Assembly: GCA_035685445.1 (NCBI GenBank)
Contig: DASSAK010000008.1
Coordinates: 18,419 to 82,418 of the forward strand
Origin: DRGT01 sp035685445
Lineage (GTDB): Archaea > Thermoproteota > Nitrososphaeria > Nitrososphaerales > Nitrosopumilaceae
Reading direction: 5' to 3'
Length of the DNA: 64,000 bases
Below the pieces are notes generated by a model. It ran no database searches. It was not told the DNA's origin and saw only the letters and a program-made list of their open reading frames with translations. Position numbers and translations under genes: made by a program. Positions 1 through 9,156 of the stretch are shown here, in pieces. Positions within the stretch are counted from its first letter, which is position 1, and every line of letters starts with the position of its first letter.

Positions 1-1409
1 CTGCTGGCAAATATGCAACACTTAGACCAAAACAAGCTAGAACAAAAATTATTGAAGATTTAGAACAAAAAGGATTCTTAGAAAAAGTTGAAGATATTGT
101 ACATAGAACTCCAGTATCTGAAAGAAGTAAAAACCCAATTGAAATTATTCCAATGGAAGAATATTATCTAAAACAATTAGATTCAGTTGAAAAAATGAAA
201 AAGTTGGGAAGTGAAATTGAATTTTTCCCATCAATGCATAAACAAATTCTAATGAACTGGCTTGACTCAATTAATATTGATTGGCCAATATCAAGAAGGA
301 GATACTATGGTACGGAAATTCCTATTTGGTATTGTAAAAATTGTTCAGAACCACATGTACCAAAACCTGGAAAATATTACAAACCATGGATGGAAGATTC
401 TCCAATAAAACAGTGCAAAAAATGCCAATCTTCAGAATTTGTAGGAGAAGAAAGAACATTTGATACATGGATGGATTCAAGTATTTCTCCTCTTTTTGTT
501 TCAAGATATTCCAAAGATGATGATTTTTTTGAAAAAACATATCCTGCGACAATTAGACCGCAAGCAAAAGACATAGTTCGCACATGGTTGTATTACACAC
601 TTCTTAGATGTGAACAACTGACTGGAAAAAAACCGTGGGCTAAAGCATGGATTATGGGATATGGTCTTGATGAAAAAGGAATGAAGATGAGTAAAAGTAA
701 AGGAAATGCAATTGATCCTCTTCCAGTAATTCAAAAAATGGGAGCAGATACATTTCGATTTTGGAGTGCAAGTGAGATTAATCATGGATATGATTTTAGA
801 TGCAATGAACAAAAGATTGAATCTACAAAAAAATTTCTTAGTAAGCTTTGGAATGTTTCAAGATTTTTGTCTAGTTTTCCTGTAATTGATTCTGCAAATC
901 CCACTAGTACTGACAGGTGGCTTTTATCAGAGCTTGACAAACTTGTTGATGAGTGCAAGAAAGGTTACAAAGACTACAACTTTTTTGTTCCAGCCATTGC
1001 ACTTCGAGAATTTACTTGGAATGTTTTTGCTGCACACTATATTGAAATGGTAAAGGCAAGAGCATATGGCATTGGATTTTCAGAACAAGAAAAAAATGGT
1101 GCGATATACACACTTCACAAAACACTATCAACAATTTTGAAACTGTTAGCTCCAATCACTCCATTCATCACAGACTATTTGTGGCAGATTCTGTATTCTA
1201 AGCAAAGTATTCACAAAGAATTACAAGTAGAAAAAGAATCGTGTGAAGACCTAACAAAACTTACCCAAGAAATTACTGAATTTAATTCCAAGGTTTGGAA
1301 TGAAAAAAAGGCAAAAAACCTTTCATTAAAAGACTCGATTTCTATTCCTATTCCTGAAAATTTATCACAGTTTGAAAAAGATTTGAAATCTATGCACAAT
1401 CTAAAATAA
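1..1409 (+). CDS. valS: Valyl-tRNA synthetase, C-terminal part (5' end outside window)
   Basis: Class I aminoacyl-tRNA synthetase that charges tRNA-Val in the cytoplasm. The reading frame is open from base 3, so the gene enters from the left edge and about 468 residues are visible; the family is usually near 780. The KMSKS signature (MKMSKSKGN) lies near base 685, preceded by the zinc-ribbon-like CKNC and CKKC pairs near bases 335-425 and the WPISRRRYYG block of the catalytic domain. The C-terminal third is the helical anticodon-binding domain. The HIGH motif must lie upstream of the window. The stop codon abuts the stop of the convergent gene at 1410 with no spacer. ValRS is preferred over IleRS or LeuRS from the SRRRYYGTEIP block and the compact C-terminus. 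Confidence 0.93.
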   Translation, partial: AGKYATLRPKQARTKIIEDLEQKGFLEKVEDIVHRTPVSERSKNPIEIIPMEEYYLKQLDSVEKMKKLGSEIEFFPSMHKQILMNWLDSINIDWPISRRRYYGTEIPIWYCKNCSEPHVPKPGKYYKPWMEDSPIKQCKKCQSSEFVGEERTFDTWMDSSISPLFVSRYSKDDDFFEKTYPATIRPQAKDIVRTWLYYTLLRCEQLTGKKPWAKAWIMGYGLDEKGMKMSKSKGNAIDPLPVIQKMGADTFRFWSASEINHGYDFRCNEQKIESTKKFLSKLWNVSRFLSSFPVIDSANPTSTDRWLLSELDKLVDECKKGYKDYNFFVPAIALREFTWNVFAAHYIEMVKARAYGIGFSEQEKNGAIYTLHKTLSTILKLLAPITPFITDYLWQILYSKQSIHKELQVEKESCEDLTKLTQEITEFNSKVWNEKKAKNLSLKDSISIPIPENLSQFEKDLKSMHNLK

Positions 1410-2102
1410 TCATACTCTCATTATTCCATTTGAAATAAGATATTGAATGCCTGAAACAAAATCAGTATCTCCAATTAATCCGTCTGCCCACCAGCCAGCA
1501 TTATTTTTAATCCATGATGGGATCTCTTGTGAAGTTCCCAATCCTGATTGAGTTGGAGGAATCATGATAATATCTTCAGTAATCAGATATTCTATTCCAG
1601 AAACAAAATCAGTATCTTGAATCTGTCCAGTTGCCCACCAGCCAGCATTATTTCTAACCCAATTTGGAATTTCAATGTCTACAATACCAATATCTCCAAG
1701 TGCGTTAGTACCTATAATTTCAAAAATTGTGTCTCCTGCAAAGAAAGGTATGAGCAAGGTTCTAGAGCTACCGTCCGATTCTAATTCGATGTAATCAGTT
1801 TCAAAACCATCAATTAGAATAAAGAAAATGTCATCAGTTCCATCATATCGTGCATCTAAGAGTTGTCTTGGAATAGTTATTTCCAAAGTTCCATCAAATG
1901 CGGTGTCAACAAATACCATGAGCTCAACAAAGTCTGGATCCAAATACATTGATTCTACTGTTCCGCCATCTACAACATAAGATACATCGTATTGCTCAAC
2001 AGAAATTATTCCAGAATCAGCAAAAGATGAATTTATTGGGATAGTAAGAATAAGAGATAGGGAAAATGCCAAAACAAATGTAGTCTGCCCCTTTTTGATC
2101 AT
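1410..2102 (-). CDS. Exported protein with two NNAGWW surface repeats
   Basis: A 230-residue protein with an N-terminal signal peptide (hydrophobic stretch at residues 9-28 ending near SSFADS), a central beta-rich region of about 115 residues, and two C-terminal tandem repeats of about 40 residues with the core (I/V)xNNAGWWA-G-I-D-DFVSGI-YLI. These repeats are common in exported proteins of marine ammonia-oxidising archaea; their function is not known. It starts inside the stop codon of the gene at 2102-3604 (TAATG), so the two are probably translationally coupled and may form one surface structure. No enzymatic motif was seen. Confidence 0.85.
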   Translation of the reverse strand: MIKKGQTTFVLAFSLSLILTIPINSSFADSGIISVEQYDVSYVVDGGTVESMYLDPDFVELMVFVDTAFDGTLEITIPRQLLDARYDGTDDIFFILIDGFETDYIELESDGSSRTLLIPFFAGDTIFEIIGTNALGDIGIVDIEIPNWVRNNAGWWATGQIQDTDFVSGIEYLITEDIIMIPPTQSGLGTSQEIPSWIKNNAGWWADGLIGDTDFVSGIQYLISNGIMRV

Positions 2103-3604
2103 TAGTCGTCGTCTTCCTCATCGTCGTCATCGTCATCTTCGTCATCTAGATCATCATCTAGATCATCTTCGACTTCGATTTCTGTAGCAACTAAATTCCC
2201 ATCAATCTTTACAGCATCTATTTCTACTTCAAGGCCCTCTAAATTACTTAAATCAAATCCTTCATCAAATTCAGTGTCATCATTTACTGAAACCTCTATG
2301 TTGCCATCTTCAGTTTCAACTATTAACGAATCTTCTCCAACTGAACCTACTATACCCTTAATTTCAATTTCATCGTCTACATCATCTTCATCATCGTGAA
2401 TTGCTTCATAATCTGTAATTGAAGTAATAGAAGGAGATATGTTAGTAACTACTACACTTCCTTCTCCACTTAAGAACCATTGATGAATGATTTTGCTTTG
2501 AGGACTGTGCATTGTCACAATGACGTCATCATGATCTTCTTCAAGAGTTCTAAGTACTGTATCAGATGAAACAAATGCCTTTAATCCTGGAACGGAACCT
2601 CCATTTCCATCATCCAAACTTGCTATAATGACTAAACCATTCTTATCTCCACCAGGTCCATTTGAAGTTGTTCTCGCTTTTCCAAATTTACAGGAATAAG
2701 AATTTTCGCCACCATCACCTATGTCACAATCTGTTACTTTGAATTTCATTGTACCTCTTGAATCAGTTGAAGAAGATGTAACTAATGTGATGGAACCTGA
2801 AAATTCTAAAGGTTCTGATGGTTGTCCAATTGGTTCAGCAGTTAATGAATCAAATGTTAATTCAAATTGTCTTAAGGATCCTTCATCTTCTATAAATTCA
2901 TCAAAGTACTCACCACTTTGAACTTTCTCTAGAATTTTTTGCATTCGTTTGTTTTGTTTTTCTTTAAATTTGTCAGCAAACTTCTGAGCTTTTTCCATGA
3001 ATTTTTGTTCTAATTTTGCACGTTTTTCTTCTAGTTTGGCTAGTTTGTTAGCTTTCCAAAATTCATATTCGTCTAAAACTACATCGCCTTCGGCATCACA
3101 TTCTCCAACTGAATCACCATGAGCAACATGTGCCTTTACAGCAGGTGTACCAACAACTATAGTACGATAATTGTCAGGATTTCCTCGGGGGATATGACAA
3201 ATTGCTGTAGTTTTACTTGAATAATCAATTTCTACATGGTCACCAAATTCTTCAATGTCATCATTCTCATCGTAATCTTCTAATTTCTTAGCTTTTTCTT
3301 CTAATTTTTTAAGTTCTCTGTCATACTTTGCTTTTTGTTTCTCTTCTAGTTTCTTTGCTTTTTCTTCTAGTCTTTTAATTTCACGATCATACTTTTCTTT
3401 TAATTTCTCTTTTTGTTTTTCAGCTCTTTCTTTAGCTTTTTCAGCTTTATCTTTTTGTTTATCACTATCTCCAAAGGCATTAAAATCACCAATTGAGCTA
3501 GGAAATCCAATAAGTAAAACAAGCATTAGAAATACTGCGGGGACTAGTTTTCCCTTCATTCTACGTTCAAAGTCCCCAAATTGCATAAAACCATTGCTAA
3601 GCAA
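2102..3604 (-). CDS. Exported coiled-coil protein with acidic aspartate-rich tail
   Basis: A 500-residue protein. The hydrophobic signal sequence (KLVPAVFLMLVLLIGF) suggests that the real start may be the second methionine, at base 3559. Then come, in order: a highly charged Lys/Glu coiled coil (about residues 48-115), a short Cys/His block (AICHIPRGNP...VKAHVAHGDSVGEC) that recurs in archaeal and bacterial surface proteins, a second Lys/Glu helix, a beta-rich domain of about 170 residues, a DUF5666-like beta domain (IKGIVGSVGEDSLIVET) and a tail made almost only of Asp and Glu. The tail suggests cation binding outside the cell, which is inference. The downstream gene begins in its stop codon. 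Confidence 0.82.
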   Translation of the reverse strand: MLSNGFMQFGDFERRMKGKLVPAVFLMLVLLIGFPSSIGDFNAFGDSDKQKDKAEKAKERAEKQKEKLKEKYDREIKRLEEKAKKLEEKQKAKYDRELKKLEEKAKKLEDYDENDDIEEFGDHVEIDYSSKTTAICHIPRGNPDNYRTIVVGTPAVKAHVAHGDSVGECDAEGDVVLDEYEFWKANKLAKLEEKRAKLEQKFMEKAQKFADKFKEKQNKRMQKILEKVQSGEYFDEFIEDEGSLRQFELTFDSLTAEPIGQPSEPLEFSGSITLVTSSSTDSRGTMKFKVTDCDIGDGGENSYSCKFGKARTTSNGPGGDKNGLVIIASLDDGNGGSVPGLKAFVSSDTVLRTLEEDHDDVIVTMHSPQSKIIHQWFLSGEGSVVVTNISPSITSITDYEAIHDDEDDVDDEIEIKGIVGSVGEDSLIVETEDGNIEVSVNDDTEFDEGFDLSNLEGLEVEIDAVKIDGNLVATEIEVEDDLDDDLDDEDDDDDDEEDDD

Positions 3605-3633
3605 TCATCAGATTCATGGAAATGCAGACAAGA

Positions 3634-4254
3634 CTAGTTTTCTTTTGTTTTTGTCATATTCAAAAAATACATGTGTAAAGAAACATCGGGTGTAAGTTCT
3701 GGATGAAAGGCAGTTGCCAAAATATTATCCTGTTTTACTGCAACAATTTCATCATTAAATTTTGAAATTGTTTCAACATTGTCTCCAACTTCGATAATTG
3801 TTGGTGCACGAATAAAAACTCCGTTAAATTTTGGAATATTTATCGGATCCATCTGTACATTTGCTTCAAAGGATTCTTTTTGCCTGCCAAAAGAGTTTCT
3901 TTCCACTTGTACATCAAGTAGATCTAACAATGGTTGATCAGTTGCACCGACAATTCGATCTTTTGCTTCTTTTGACAGCAAAATCAGACCAGCACAAATT
4001 CCAAACACTGGCATTCCTGCTTCAATTTTTTCCTTAATTTTTTTCAAAGAACCGTTGATTAATGATAGTTGTCCAATCATTGTACTCTCCCCACCCGGAA
4101 TTATTAGTCCATCAAGTTCTGAAATTTGTTCAGGGGTTTTGACGGCTTGTACTTTTCCATTAATTTCTAAATTTTCTAAAGCAATTTGTGTTGAACGAAT
4201 GTTTTCTGCTACATCACCTTGAACTGCTAAAACTCCAATGTTTAATTCACTCAT
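3634..4254 (-). CDS. pdxT: Pyridoxal 5'-phosphate synthase glutaminase subunit PdxT
   Basis: Glutaminase half of the ribose-5-phosphate-dependent vitamin B6 pathway; it releases ammonia from glutamine and channels it to PdxS. The class I glutamine amidotransferase triad is visible: the nucleophilic Cys in FGICAGLILLS and the His-Glu pair in AFHPELTPD, plus the PGGEST oxyanion strand. At 206 residues it has the usual family length. It overlaps pdxS by 4 bases (ATGA), a typical operon arrangement. Confidence 0.96.
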   Translation of the reverse strand: MSELNIGVLAVQGDVAENIRSTQIALENLEINGKVQAVKTPEQISELDGLIIPGGESTMIGQLSLINGSLKKIKEKIEAGMPVFGICAGLILLSKEAKDRIVGATDQPLLDLLDVQVERNSFGRQKESFEANVQMDPINIPKFNGVFIRAPTIIEVGDNVETISKFNDEIVAVKQDNILATAFHPELTPDVSLHMYFLNMTKTKEN

Positions 4255-5219
4255 ACTGTACTTCCACGTTCCTGCATTCTTAATTCTAATTTATCAACAT
4301 CTAATCCTAACATTGATTGTCTTTCATCAATCATTTTTTGTGCTTCTTTTACTTTGTCTGGTTCTTCCCAGAATGTTGTTGCAAGAACTACTGCTCTTGC
4401 TCTTTCTTTTGCATCATCAGCTTTGAAAATTCCTGAACCGACAAAAATTCCATCACAACCTAGTGACATCAAATATGCTGCGTCGGCTGGTGTTGCAATT
4501 CCACCTGCAGCAAAATTAACAACAGGTAATCTTCCAATCTTTGCAGTTTCTTTTACAAGATCATATGAAACATGAAATTCTCTTGCCATCTTTACAAGGT
4601 CTTGTTCATCACCAGAATCATAAATTGATTTGATTGCTCTAAGTTCGTCATTTACTTTTTTGATATGAGTTACAGCTTCTGCAACATTTCCTGTACCAGG
4701 TTCTCCTTTTGTTCTAATCATTGCAGCACCTTCCTCTACTCTACGTAATGCTTCTGCAAGTGAGCGTGCACCGTTAACAAATGGAGTTGTAAAATCCCAT
4801 TTCCAAATATGATGATTTTCATCAGCTGGTGTTAAAACTTCTGACTCATCAATCATGTCAACATCAGTTTCAGCAAGAACTCTTGCTTCATACACATGTC
4901 CAATCCTACATTTTGCCATAACAGGAATTGTTACTGAATCCATAATATCTTGAATAACTCTAATGCTTGCTGTTCTTGCAACCCCACCAGCTGCTCTAAC
5001 GTCAGAAGGAAGTTTATCTAAGACCATTACTGAAACTGCGCCAGCTTCTTCAGCAATCTGAGCTTGTTCAACTGTTGTTACATCCATAACAACTCCATTT
5101 TTTAGCATGTGAGCAAAACCACGCTTTACAGTCGAAGTGCCACGAATAACCGAAGTGGAATCTATATTTTCATTAACTATACCTGTTGCAGTTTTTATAT
5201 CACCAGAAAGCGGAATCAT
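4251..5219 (-). CDS. pdxS: Pyridoxal 5'-phosphate synthase lyase subunit PdxS
   Basis: TIM-barrel synthase that builds pyridoxal phosphate from ribose 5-phosphate, glyceraldehyde 3-phosphate and PdxT-derived ammonia. Conserved blocks include GVVMDVTTVEQAQIAEEAGA, VMVLDKLPSDVRA with the active-site lysine, MAKCRIGH, DMIDESEVLTPADE and the phosphate-binding FAAGGIATPADAA and FVGSGIFK segments. The 322-residue length is slightly above the usual 290-300 because of a longer N-terminus. It is the first gene of the pdxS-pdxT pair. Confidence 0.97.
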   Translation of the reverse strand: MIPLSGDIKTATGIVNENIDSTSVIRGTSTVKRGFAHMLKNGVVMDVTTVEQAQIAEEAGAVSVMVLDKLPSDVRAAGGVARTASIRVIQDIMDSVTIPVMAKCRIGHVYEARVLAETDVDMIDESEVLTPADENHHIWKWDFTTPFVNGARSLAEALRRVEEGAAMIRTKGEPGTGNVAEAVTHIKKVNDELRAIKSIYDSGDEQDLVKMAREFHVSYDLVKETAKIGRLPVVNFAAGGIATPADAAYLMSLGCDGIFVGSGIFKADDAKERARAVVLATTFWEEPDKVKEAQKMIDERQSMLGLDVDKLELRMQERGSTV

Positions 5220-5243
5220 GATTCTAATCCATCAAATGGCTAT

Positions 5244-5777
5244 TTATTCTATTAATTGAGAAATTATCTGATCTAGTTCAGCTTCTACCATAGTAATGAT
5301 TGGAGGAACAAATTTCTCAGTTGCGTTTTGTTCAGGCCAATGAATTTGCTTTACTTGACCATTAAGCATTATCTTTAATGAAGATTTTTGATATTCTGTT
5401 ACATTTTCATTTACTGGAAAAGATTCTGTTGGAATTGATATGAATCCGGTTTCTTTAATCAATGCAGTGAGTTTTTTCATTCTTTCTTCATCAAGTTTAA
5501 AAAATTTATCAGGTTTTGTGACTCCTTCTTCTGTTACAGTGTATCTAACATCACCATTGTTTTGAATTGATAAAATTTCACTTTTCTGAGCACCAACTCT
5601 CTCAGTTACACCAAATGAGACTTCTTTGAGTTGATGTTTTGTATATTCAATCTCAATTTTATCATTAGGATTTGCAGCTGAAAAAGGAATTTCAGGTTGT
5701 GAAATTAAAGATATTCCAATTAATATTGCAAAAATAACAGGAATCGCGCCTACAATGAGTATAACTGGTTTTACCAT
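5244..5777 (-). CDS. Membrane-anchored protein of unknown function
   Basis: A 177-residue protein with one N-terminal transmembrane segment or uncleaved signal (about residues 5-26, ILIVGAIPVIFAILIGISLI) and an extracellular domain predicted to be mixed alpha/beta. No catalytic motif or metal ligand cluster was recognised. It lies 24 bases beyond the pdxS start on the same strand, so it could be the promoter-proximal gene of the pdx operon. I do not recognise the family. Confidence 0.7.
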   Translation of the reverse strand: MVKPVILIVGAIPVIFAILIGISLISQPEIPFSAANPNDKIEIEYTKHQLKEVSFGVTERVGAQKSEILSIQNNGDVRYTVTEEGVTKPDKFFKLDEERMKKLTALIKETGFISIPTESFPVNENVTEYQKSSLKIMLNGQVKQIHWPEQNATEKFVPPIITMVEAELDQIISQLIE

Positions 5778-5865
5778 GATTAGTCTTTATGTTCTTCGCG
5801 TTTAATTCGCAAATAAATCTTGGTAAAAATAACTTAAAATCCTACGATTTTTTTTGTTTGTTTGT

Positions 5866-6018
5866 GGGGTCGTAGCCTAGCCTGGTAGGGCGACAGTGTC
5901 TACGAAATAGATCACCGCTAAGGGCTCCAGAGGTTAAACTAAGCTACTGATGAAAAGATGATGTAAGTTTGGAGCTGTAGTGACCCGTAGGTCGCCGGTT
6001 CGATTCCGGTCGGCCCCA
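5866..6018 (+). tRNA. tRNA-Trp (CCA) with two introns
   Basis: The acceptor GGGGTCG pairs with CGGCCCC and the T-arm is GCCGG-TTCGATT-CCGGT. A standard 74-base tRNA with anticodon stem ACGGG/CCCGT and loop CTCCAGA (anticodon CCA) appears only after two insertions are removed. Intron 1 is 5895-5921 (27 bases), between positions 28 and 29 in the anticodon stem; GGCG/CGCT forms the central helix, flanked by 3-base bulges AC^A and AA^G. Intron 2 is 5931-5982 (52 bases) at the canonical 37/38 site, with bulges AG^A and TG^A. The two predictions of splice site, from tRNA shape and from bulge-helix-bulge shape, agree exactly. No CCA is encoded. Confidence 0.88.
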
Positions 6019-6033
6019 CGTTATTTTTTAAGA

Positions 6034-8361
6034 TTATTTTTCTTTTGAACGAAGAACATTGAGTGCAGAACCTGCGCGGAACCATTCAAGTTGAAAATTA
6101 TTGTATGAATGATTTAATGAAATTTCATCTTTTGTACCATCGTCATGATGAATTATGCATTTTACAGGCATTGCAGGCTTTAGATCGTTTAACCCGACAA
6201 TGCTAATTCTATCATTTTCTTTGATTTTATCATAATCGCTTGCATTCGAAAAAGTCAATGCAAGAACACCTTGTTTTTTTAAATTTGTTTCATGTATTCT
6301 AGCAAAGCTTTTTACAATTACAGCGGCACAACCCAAAAATCTTGGAGTCATAGCTGCGTGCTCTCTACTACTTCCTTCGCCATAATTATTGTCACCAATT
6401 ATTACCCAACGAATTTGTTTTGCTTTATACTGTCTAGCAATTTGTGGGCAAGGCTCAATTTGATTTGTCAGAATGTTTTTTCCTTTTCCAACTTCATCAT
6501 TAAATGCATTAACTGCTCCAAGTAACATGTTATCACTAAGATTATCCAGATGTCCTCTAAAAGTCAGCCAAGCGCCTGCGGGGGATATATGATCAGTTGT
6601 ACACTTGCCTTTTGCTTTAATCAATATAGGCAATTCTTCAAAATCCTTACCATCCCAAGAGTCAAATGGGTCTAAAAGCTGTAACCGTTTACTATTTTTA
6701 TTAATAATTAATTCAACACTTTCAGGATTTTTTGATGGTTCAATGTAAATTCCTTCTGGTCTTTTAAATCCATTTTCTGGAACTTCGGGTGATTTTTTTG
6801 GAGGTTCCAGTTTGAATTTAGAACCATCTTTTGCAATCAATGTGTCAGATAGAGGATTAAATGAAAGATTTCCACCAAGAGCTAATGCAATTACTAATTC
6901 TGGACTACTAAGAAAGCTCATTGTTTCTCGTCTTCCATCATTACGTCCAGGAAAATTTCGATTGAATGAAGATACTATAGTATTTGATTCTCCTTTTTTT
7001 AATTCTGGTCTTGACCACTGTCCAATACATGGTCCACACGCATTAGCAAGAACTGTAGCCCCAATGTCTTTAAGGGATTGCATTTGTCCATCGCGTTCAA
7101 TTGTAGCTCTTATTTGTTCGGAGCCAGGCGTTACAAGTAAAGGAATTTTTGACTTTATTCCTTTTTGTTTTGCTTGTTCTGCAAGGCTAGCAGCTCTTGA
7201 CATATCTTCGTATGAAGAATTTGTGCAGCTTCCAATCAGTGCAACTGAAATTTCATCAAGATATTGATTGTTTTTAACATCCGATGCAAGCTGAGAAATT
7301 GGTCTTGCCAAGTCAGGAGTGTGTGGTCCGACAATGTGTGGTTCAAGAGTTGAAAGATTAATTTCAATAACTTTGTCAAAATATTTTTCTGGATTTTGTT
7401 CTACTTCAGGATCTGCAGTTAGTAATTCTTTATGCTGATTTGCAATCTCTGCAATTTTTTCACGATTAGTGTATTTTAGATATGTTTCCATTCTTTCATC
7501 GTATGGAAAAATAGAACATGTGGCACCAACTTCTGCACCCATGTTAGTGATGGTAGCTTTTCCAGTACAGCTGATTGATTTTGCTCCAGGTCCAAAGTAT
7601 TCAATAACTGAATTTGTTCCACCGGATACAGTTAGTTCACCTGCAACTCGTAAAATGATGTCTTTTGGTGCGGTCCAACCATTTAATTCTCCAGTAAGAT
7701 GAACCCCAATGCGTTTTGGATATAGAATTTCCCATGGCATTCCTGCCATCGTTTCTGCTGCATCAACACCGCCAACCCCAATTGCTATCATTCCTAAACC
7801 ACCTGCATTAGGCGTATGAGAGTCAGTTCCAATCATCAAGCCACCCGGAAAGGCATAGTTTTCAAGTACAACTTGATGAATTATTCCAGCTCCGGGTTTC
7901 CAAAAACCAATTCCATATTTGCTCGCTGCTGATTGTAAAAATTTAAACACTTCACTATTTTCATCTAAAGAAACTCGCATGTCAGTTTCACCTTCAACTT
8001 TGGCTCGAATCAAGTGGTCACAGTGTACTGTTGTAGGTAATGATGTTTGTTTAAGTCCAGCTTGAATAAACTGAAGTAATACCATTTGTCCTGTTACATC
8101 TTGTAATGCAACTCTATCAGGTTTGAGATAAACATAGTTTTTACCATCATCTAGATTTTTTTCTTCAATTTCAACTAAATGACCAGCAAGAATTTTTTCT
8201 GTAAGTGTAAGTGGTCTGTTAACGATTTTTCTAAATTCATTAATTTTTTCTTCAGAGTTTTTGTATACATTTGAAACCATTTCTGGCGTAGTTTCTATTT
8301 CCATAACTGGTTTTGGTTCAAGACTTGAATTTAATATTTCGAATTTCTTTTTATTAGGCAC
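6034..8361 (-). CDS. acnA: Aconitate hydratase
   Basis: Iron-sulfur hydro-lyase that interconverts citrate and isocitrate, part of the TCA-type reactions feeding biosynthesis in ammonia oxidisers. The three cluster cysteines are in GSCTNSSY and NACGPCIGQW. Other aconitase blocks are HQVVLENYAFPGGLMIGTDSHTPN (written here only in part: GTDSHTPN), GDNNYGEGSSREHAA and DHISPAG in the swivelling C-terminal domain. At 775 residues it fits the family. The start is the ATG at 8361, in a short divergent interval shared with the plus-strand gene at 8456. Confidence 0.95.
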   Translation of the reverse strand: MPNKKKFEILNSSLEPKPVMEIETTPEMVSNVYKNSEEKINEFRKIVNRPLTLTEKILAGHLVEIEEKNLDDGKNYVYLKPDRVALQDVTGQMVLLQFIQAGLKQTSLPTTVHCDHLIRAKVEGETDMRVSLDENSEVFKFLQSAASKYGIGFWKPGAGIIHQVVLENYAFPGGLMIGTDSHTPNAGGLGMIAIGVGGVDAAETMAGMPWEILYPKRIGVHLTGELNGWTAPKDIILRVAGELTVSGGTNSVIEYFGPGAKSISCTGKATITNMGAEVGATCSIFPYDERMETYLKYTNREKIAEIANQHKELLTADPEVEQNPEKYFDKVIEINLSTLEPHIVGPHTPDLARPISQLASDVKNNQYLDEISVALIGSCTNSSYEDMSRAASLAEQAKQKGIKSKIPLLVTPGSEQIRATIERDGQMQSLKDIGATVLANACGPCIGQWSRPELKKGESNTIVSSFNRNFPGRNDGRRETMSFLSSPELVIALALGGNLSFNPLSDTLIAKDGSKFKLEPPKKSPEVPENGFKRPEGIYIEPSKNPESVELIINKNSKRLQLLDPFDSWDGKDFEELPILIKAKGKCTTDHISPAGAWLTFRGHLDNLSDNMLLGAVNAFNDEVGKGKNILTNQIEPCPQIARQYKAKQIRWVIIGDNNYGEGSSREHAAMTPRFLGCAAVIVKSFARIHETNLKKQGVLALTFSNASDYDKIKENDRISIVGLNDLKPAMPVKCIIHHDDGTKDEISLNHSYNNFQLEWFRAGSALNVLRSKEK

Positions 8362-8417
8362 AAAATTCCTAACAATTATAAGCGAAAAACGGGTTTTTTA
8401 GAGTGTTGTTTGGGGGA

Positions 8418-8449
8418 GTATTTTAAAATCTCGCTTTGAGGTGAGGTGA
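8418..8449 (+). promoter_or_regulatory. TATA-like element and Shine-Dalgarno for the gene at 8456
   Basis: An archaeal TATA-like stretch (GTATTTTAAAAT, 8418-8429) is followed by a purine-rich double Shine-Dalgarno (GAGGTGAGGTGA) that ends 7 bases before the ATG at 8456. Clear Shine-Dalgarno sequences are uncommon in this window, so this gene has a leadered transcript, unlike the amo genes. Confidence 0.5.
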
Positions 8450-8455
8450 TTCAAG

Positions 8456-9088
8456 ATGGTTAACAAAGGTTTTCCTAAATTTGGCATGTCTCAAGCTGGT
8501 GCATATGTTGCAGCATTAAAGAACTATAATTTACCAGATTTTATTTTAGTATTAGTTGCAAAAGAATGCAAGTCCGACTTGTTAGAACGTGGCCGAATTG
8601 ATGATAGATTACAAAGTATGAATGATCGGGCACTTGAATTATTGCATCAAGTGTTTGTTGATTGTGAGGAAGATGAAAATGGACATTTTGCTCAATATCG
8701 TTTCTATGCATATGTTTCGAGCATGTATCACAAATGTGAAGTTTTAATCAATGAGACTATACCTGGAGCTTCAGGAAAAAACCACAAAGTTCCTGTTGCG
8801 GTAAAAAGTAATGGAATGTACATTGCAATTGCATTTAACAAAGCAACTGGAAAACCTGTAAACAAACGTGAGACTACAAAATTCTATTCAATTGTAGATG
8901 ATATTAAGAAAGGAGATCATGGTACTCAGTTAGGTGATGCAATTTATGGTTCTTCAGTAGGCTTTAGAGGAGAAGCCTTGGTGGAACTTGAGAAACTTAG
9001 CAAATCAAGAAAGCAAGATGCTGAACATAAATTAGATTTTAAGACAGCTAATTTTGAAAACAACATATATTCAGTTACAAAGTGTTAA
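8456..9088 (+). CDS. Conserved archaeal protein of unknown function, 210 aa
   Basis: Well-supported coding sequence with a strong Shine-Dalgarno just upstream. It is soluble, with no signal or membrane segment, and looks alpha/beta: helical N-terminal half (residues 10-95) and a beta-rich centre (VPVAVKSNGMYIAIAFN) followed by a charged helical end. I do not recognise a family or catalytic motif. It is transcribed divergently from aconitase and ends near a convergent HExxH protein. Confidence 0.75.
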   Translation: MVNKGFPKFGMSQAGAYVAALKNYNLPDFILVLVAKECKSDLLERGRIDDRLQSMNDRALELLHQVFVDCEEDENGHFAQYRFYAYVSSMYHKCEVLINETIPGASGKNHKVPVAVKSNGMYIAIAFNKATGKPVNKRETTKFYSIVDDIKKGDHGTQLGDAIYGSSVGFRGEALVELEKLSKSRKQDAEHKLDFKTANFENNIYSVTKC

Positions 9089-9156
9089 ACACAATTAAAT
9101 TAATTTCATTACATTTGAAATAAACAAAAAGATAGGTGGTTTTAATTTTGATTATG

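Noticed and set aside
5945..5963. Box C/D-like motifs (CTGATGA, GATGATG) in intron 2 of tRNA-Trp, as in the guide RNA of haloarchaeal tRNA-Trp
   Set aside because: The intron is only 52 bases and the motifs are close together without proper outer C and D boxes, so a guide RNA is not supported.
6812..7267. 151-codon frame opposite to aconitase
   Set aside because: Shadow of a highly conserved gene in another frame; no motif.
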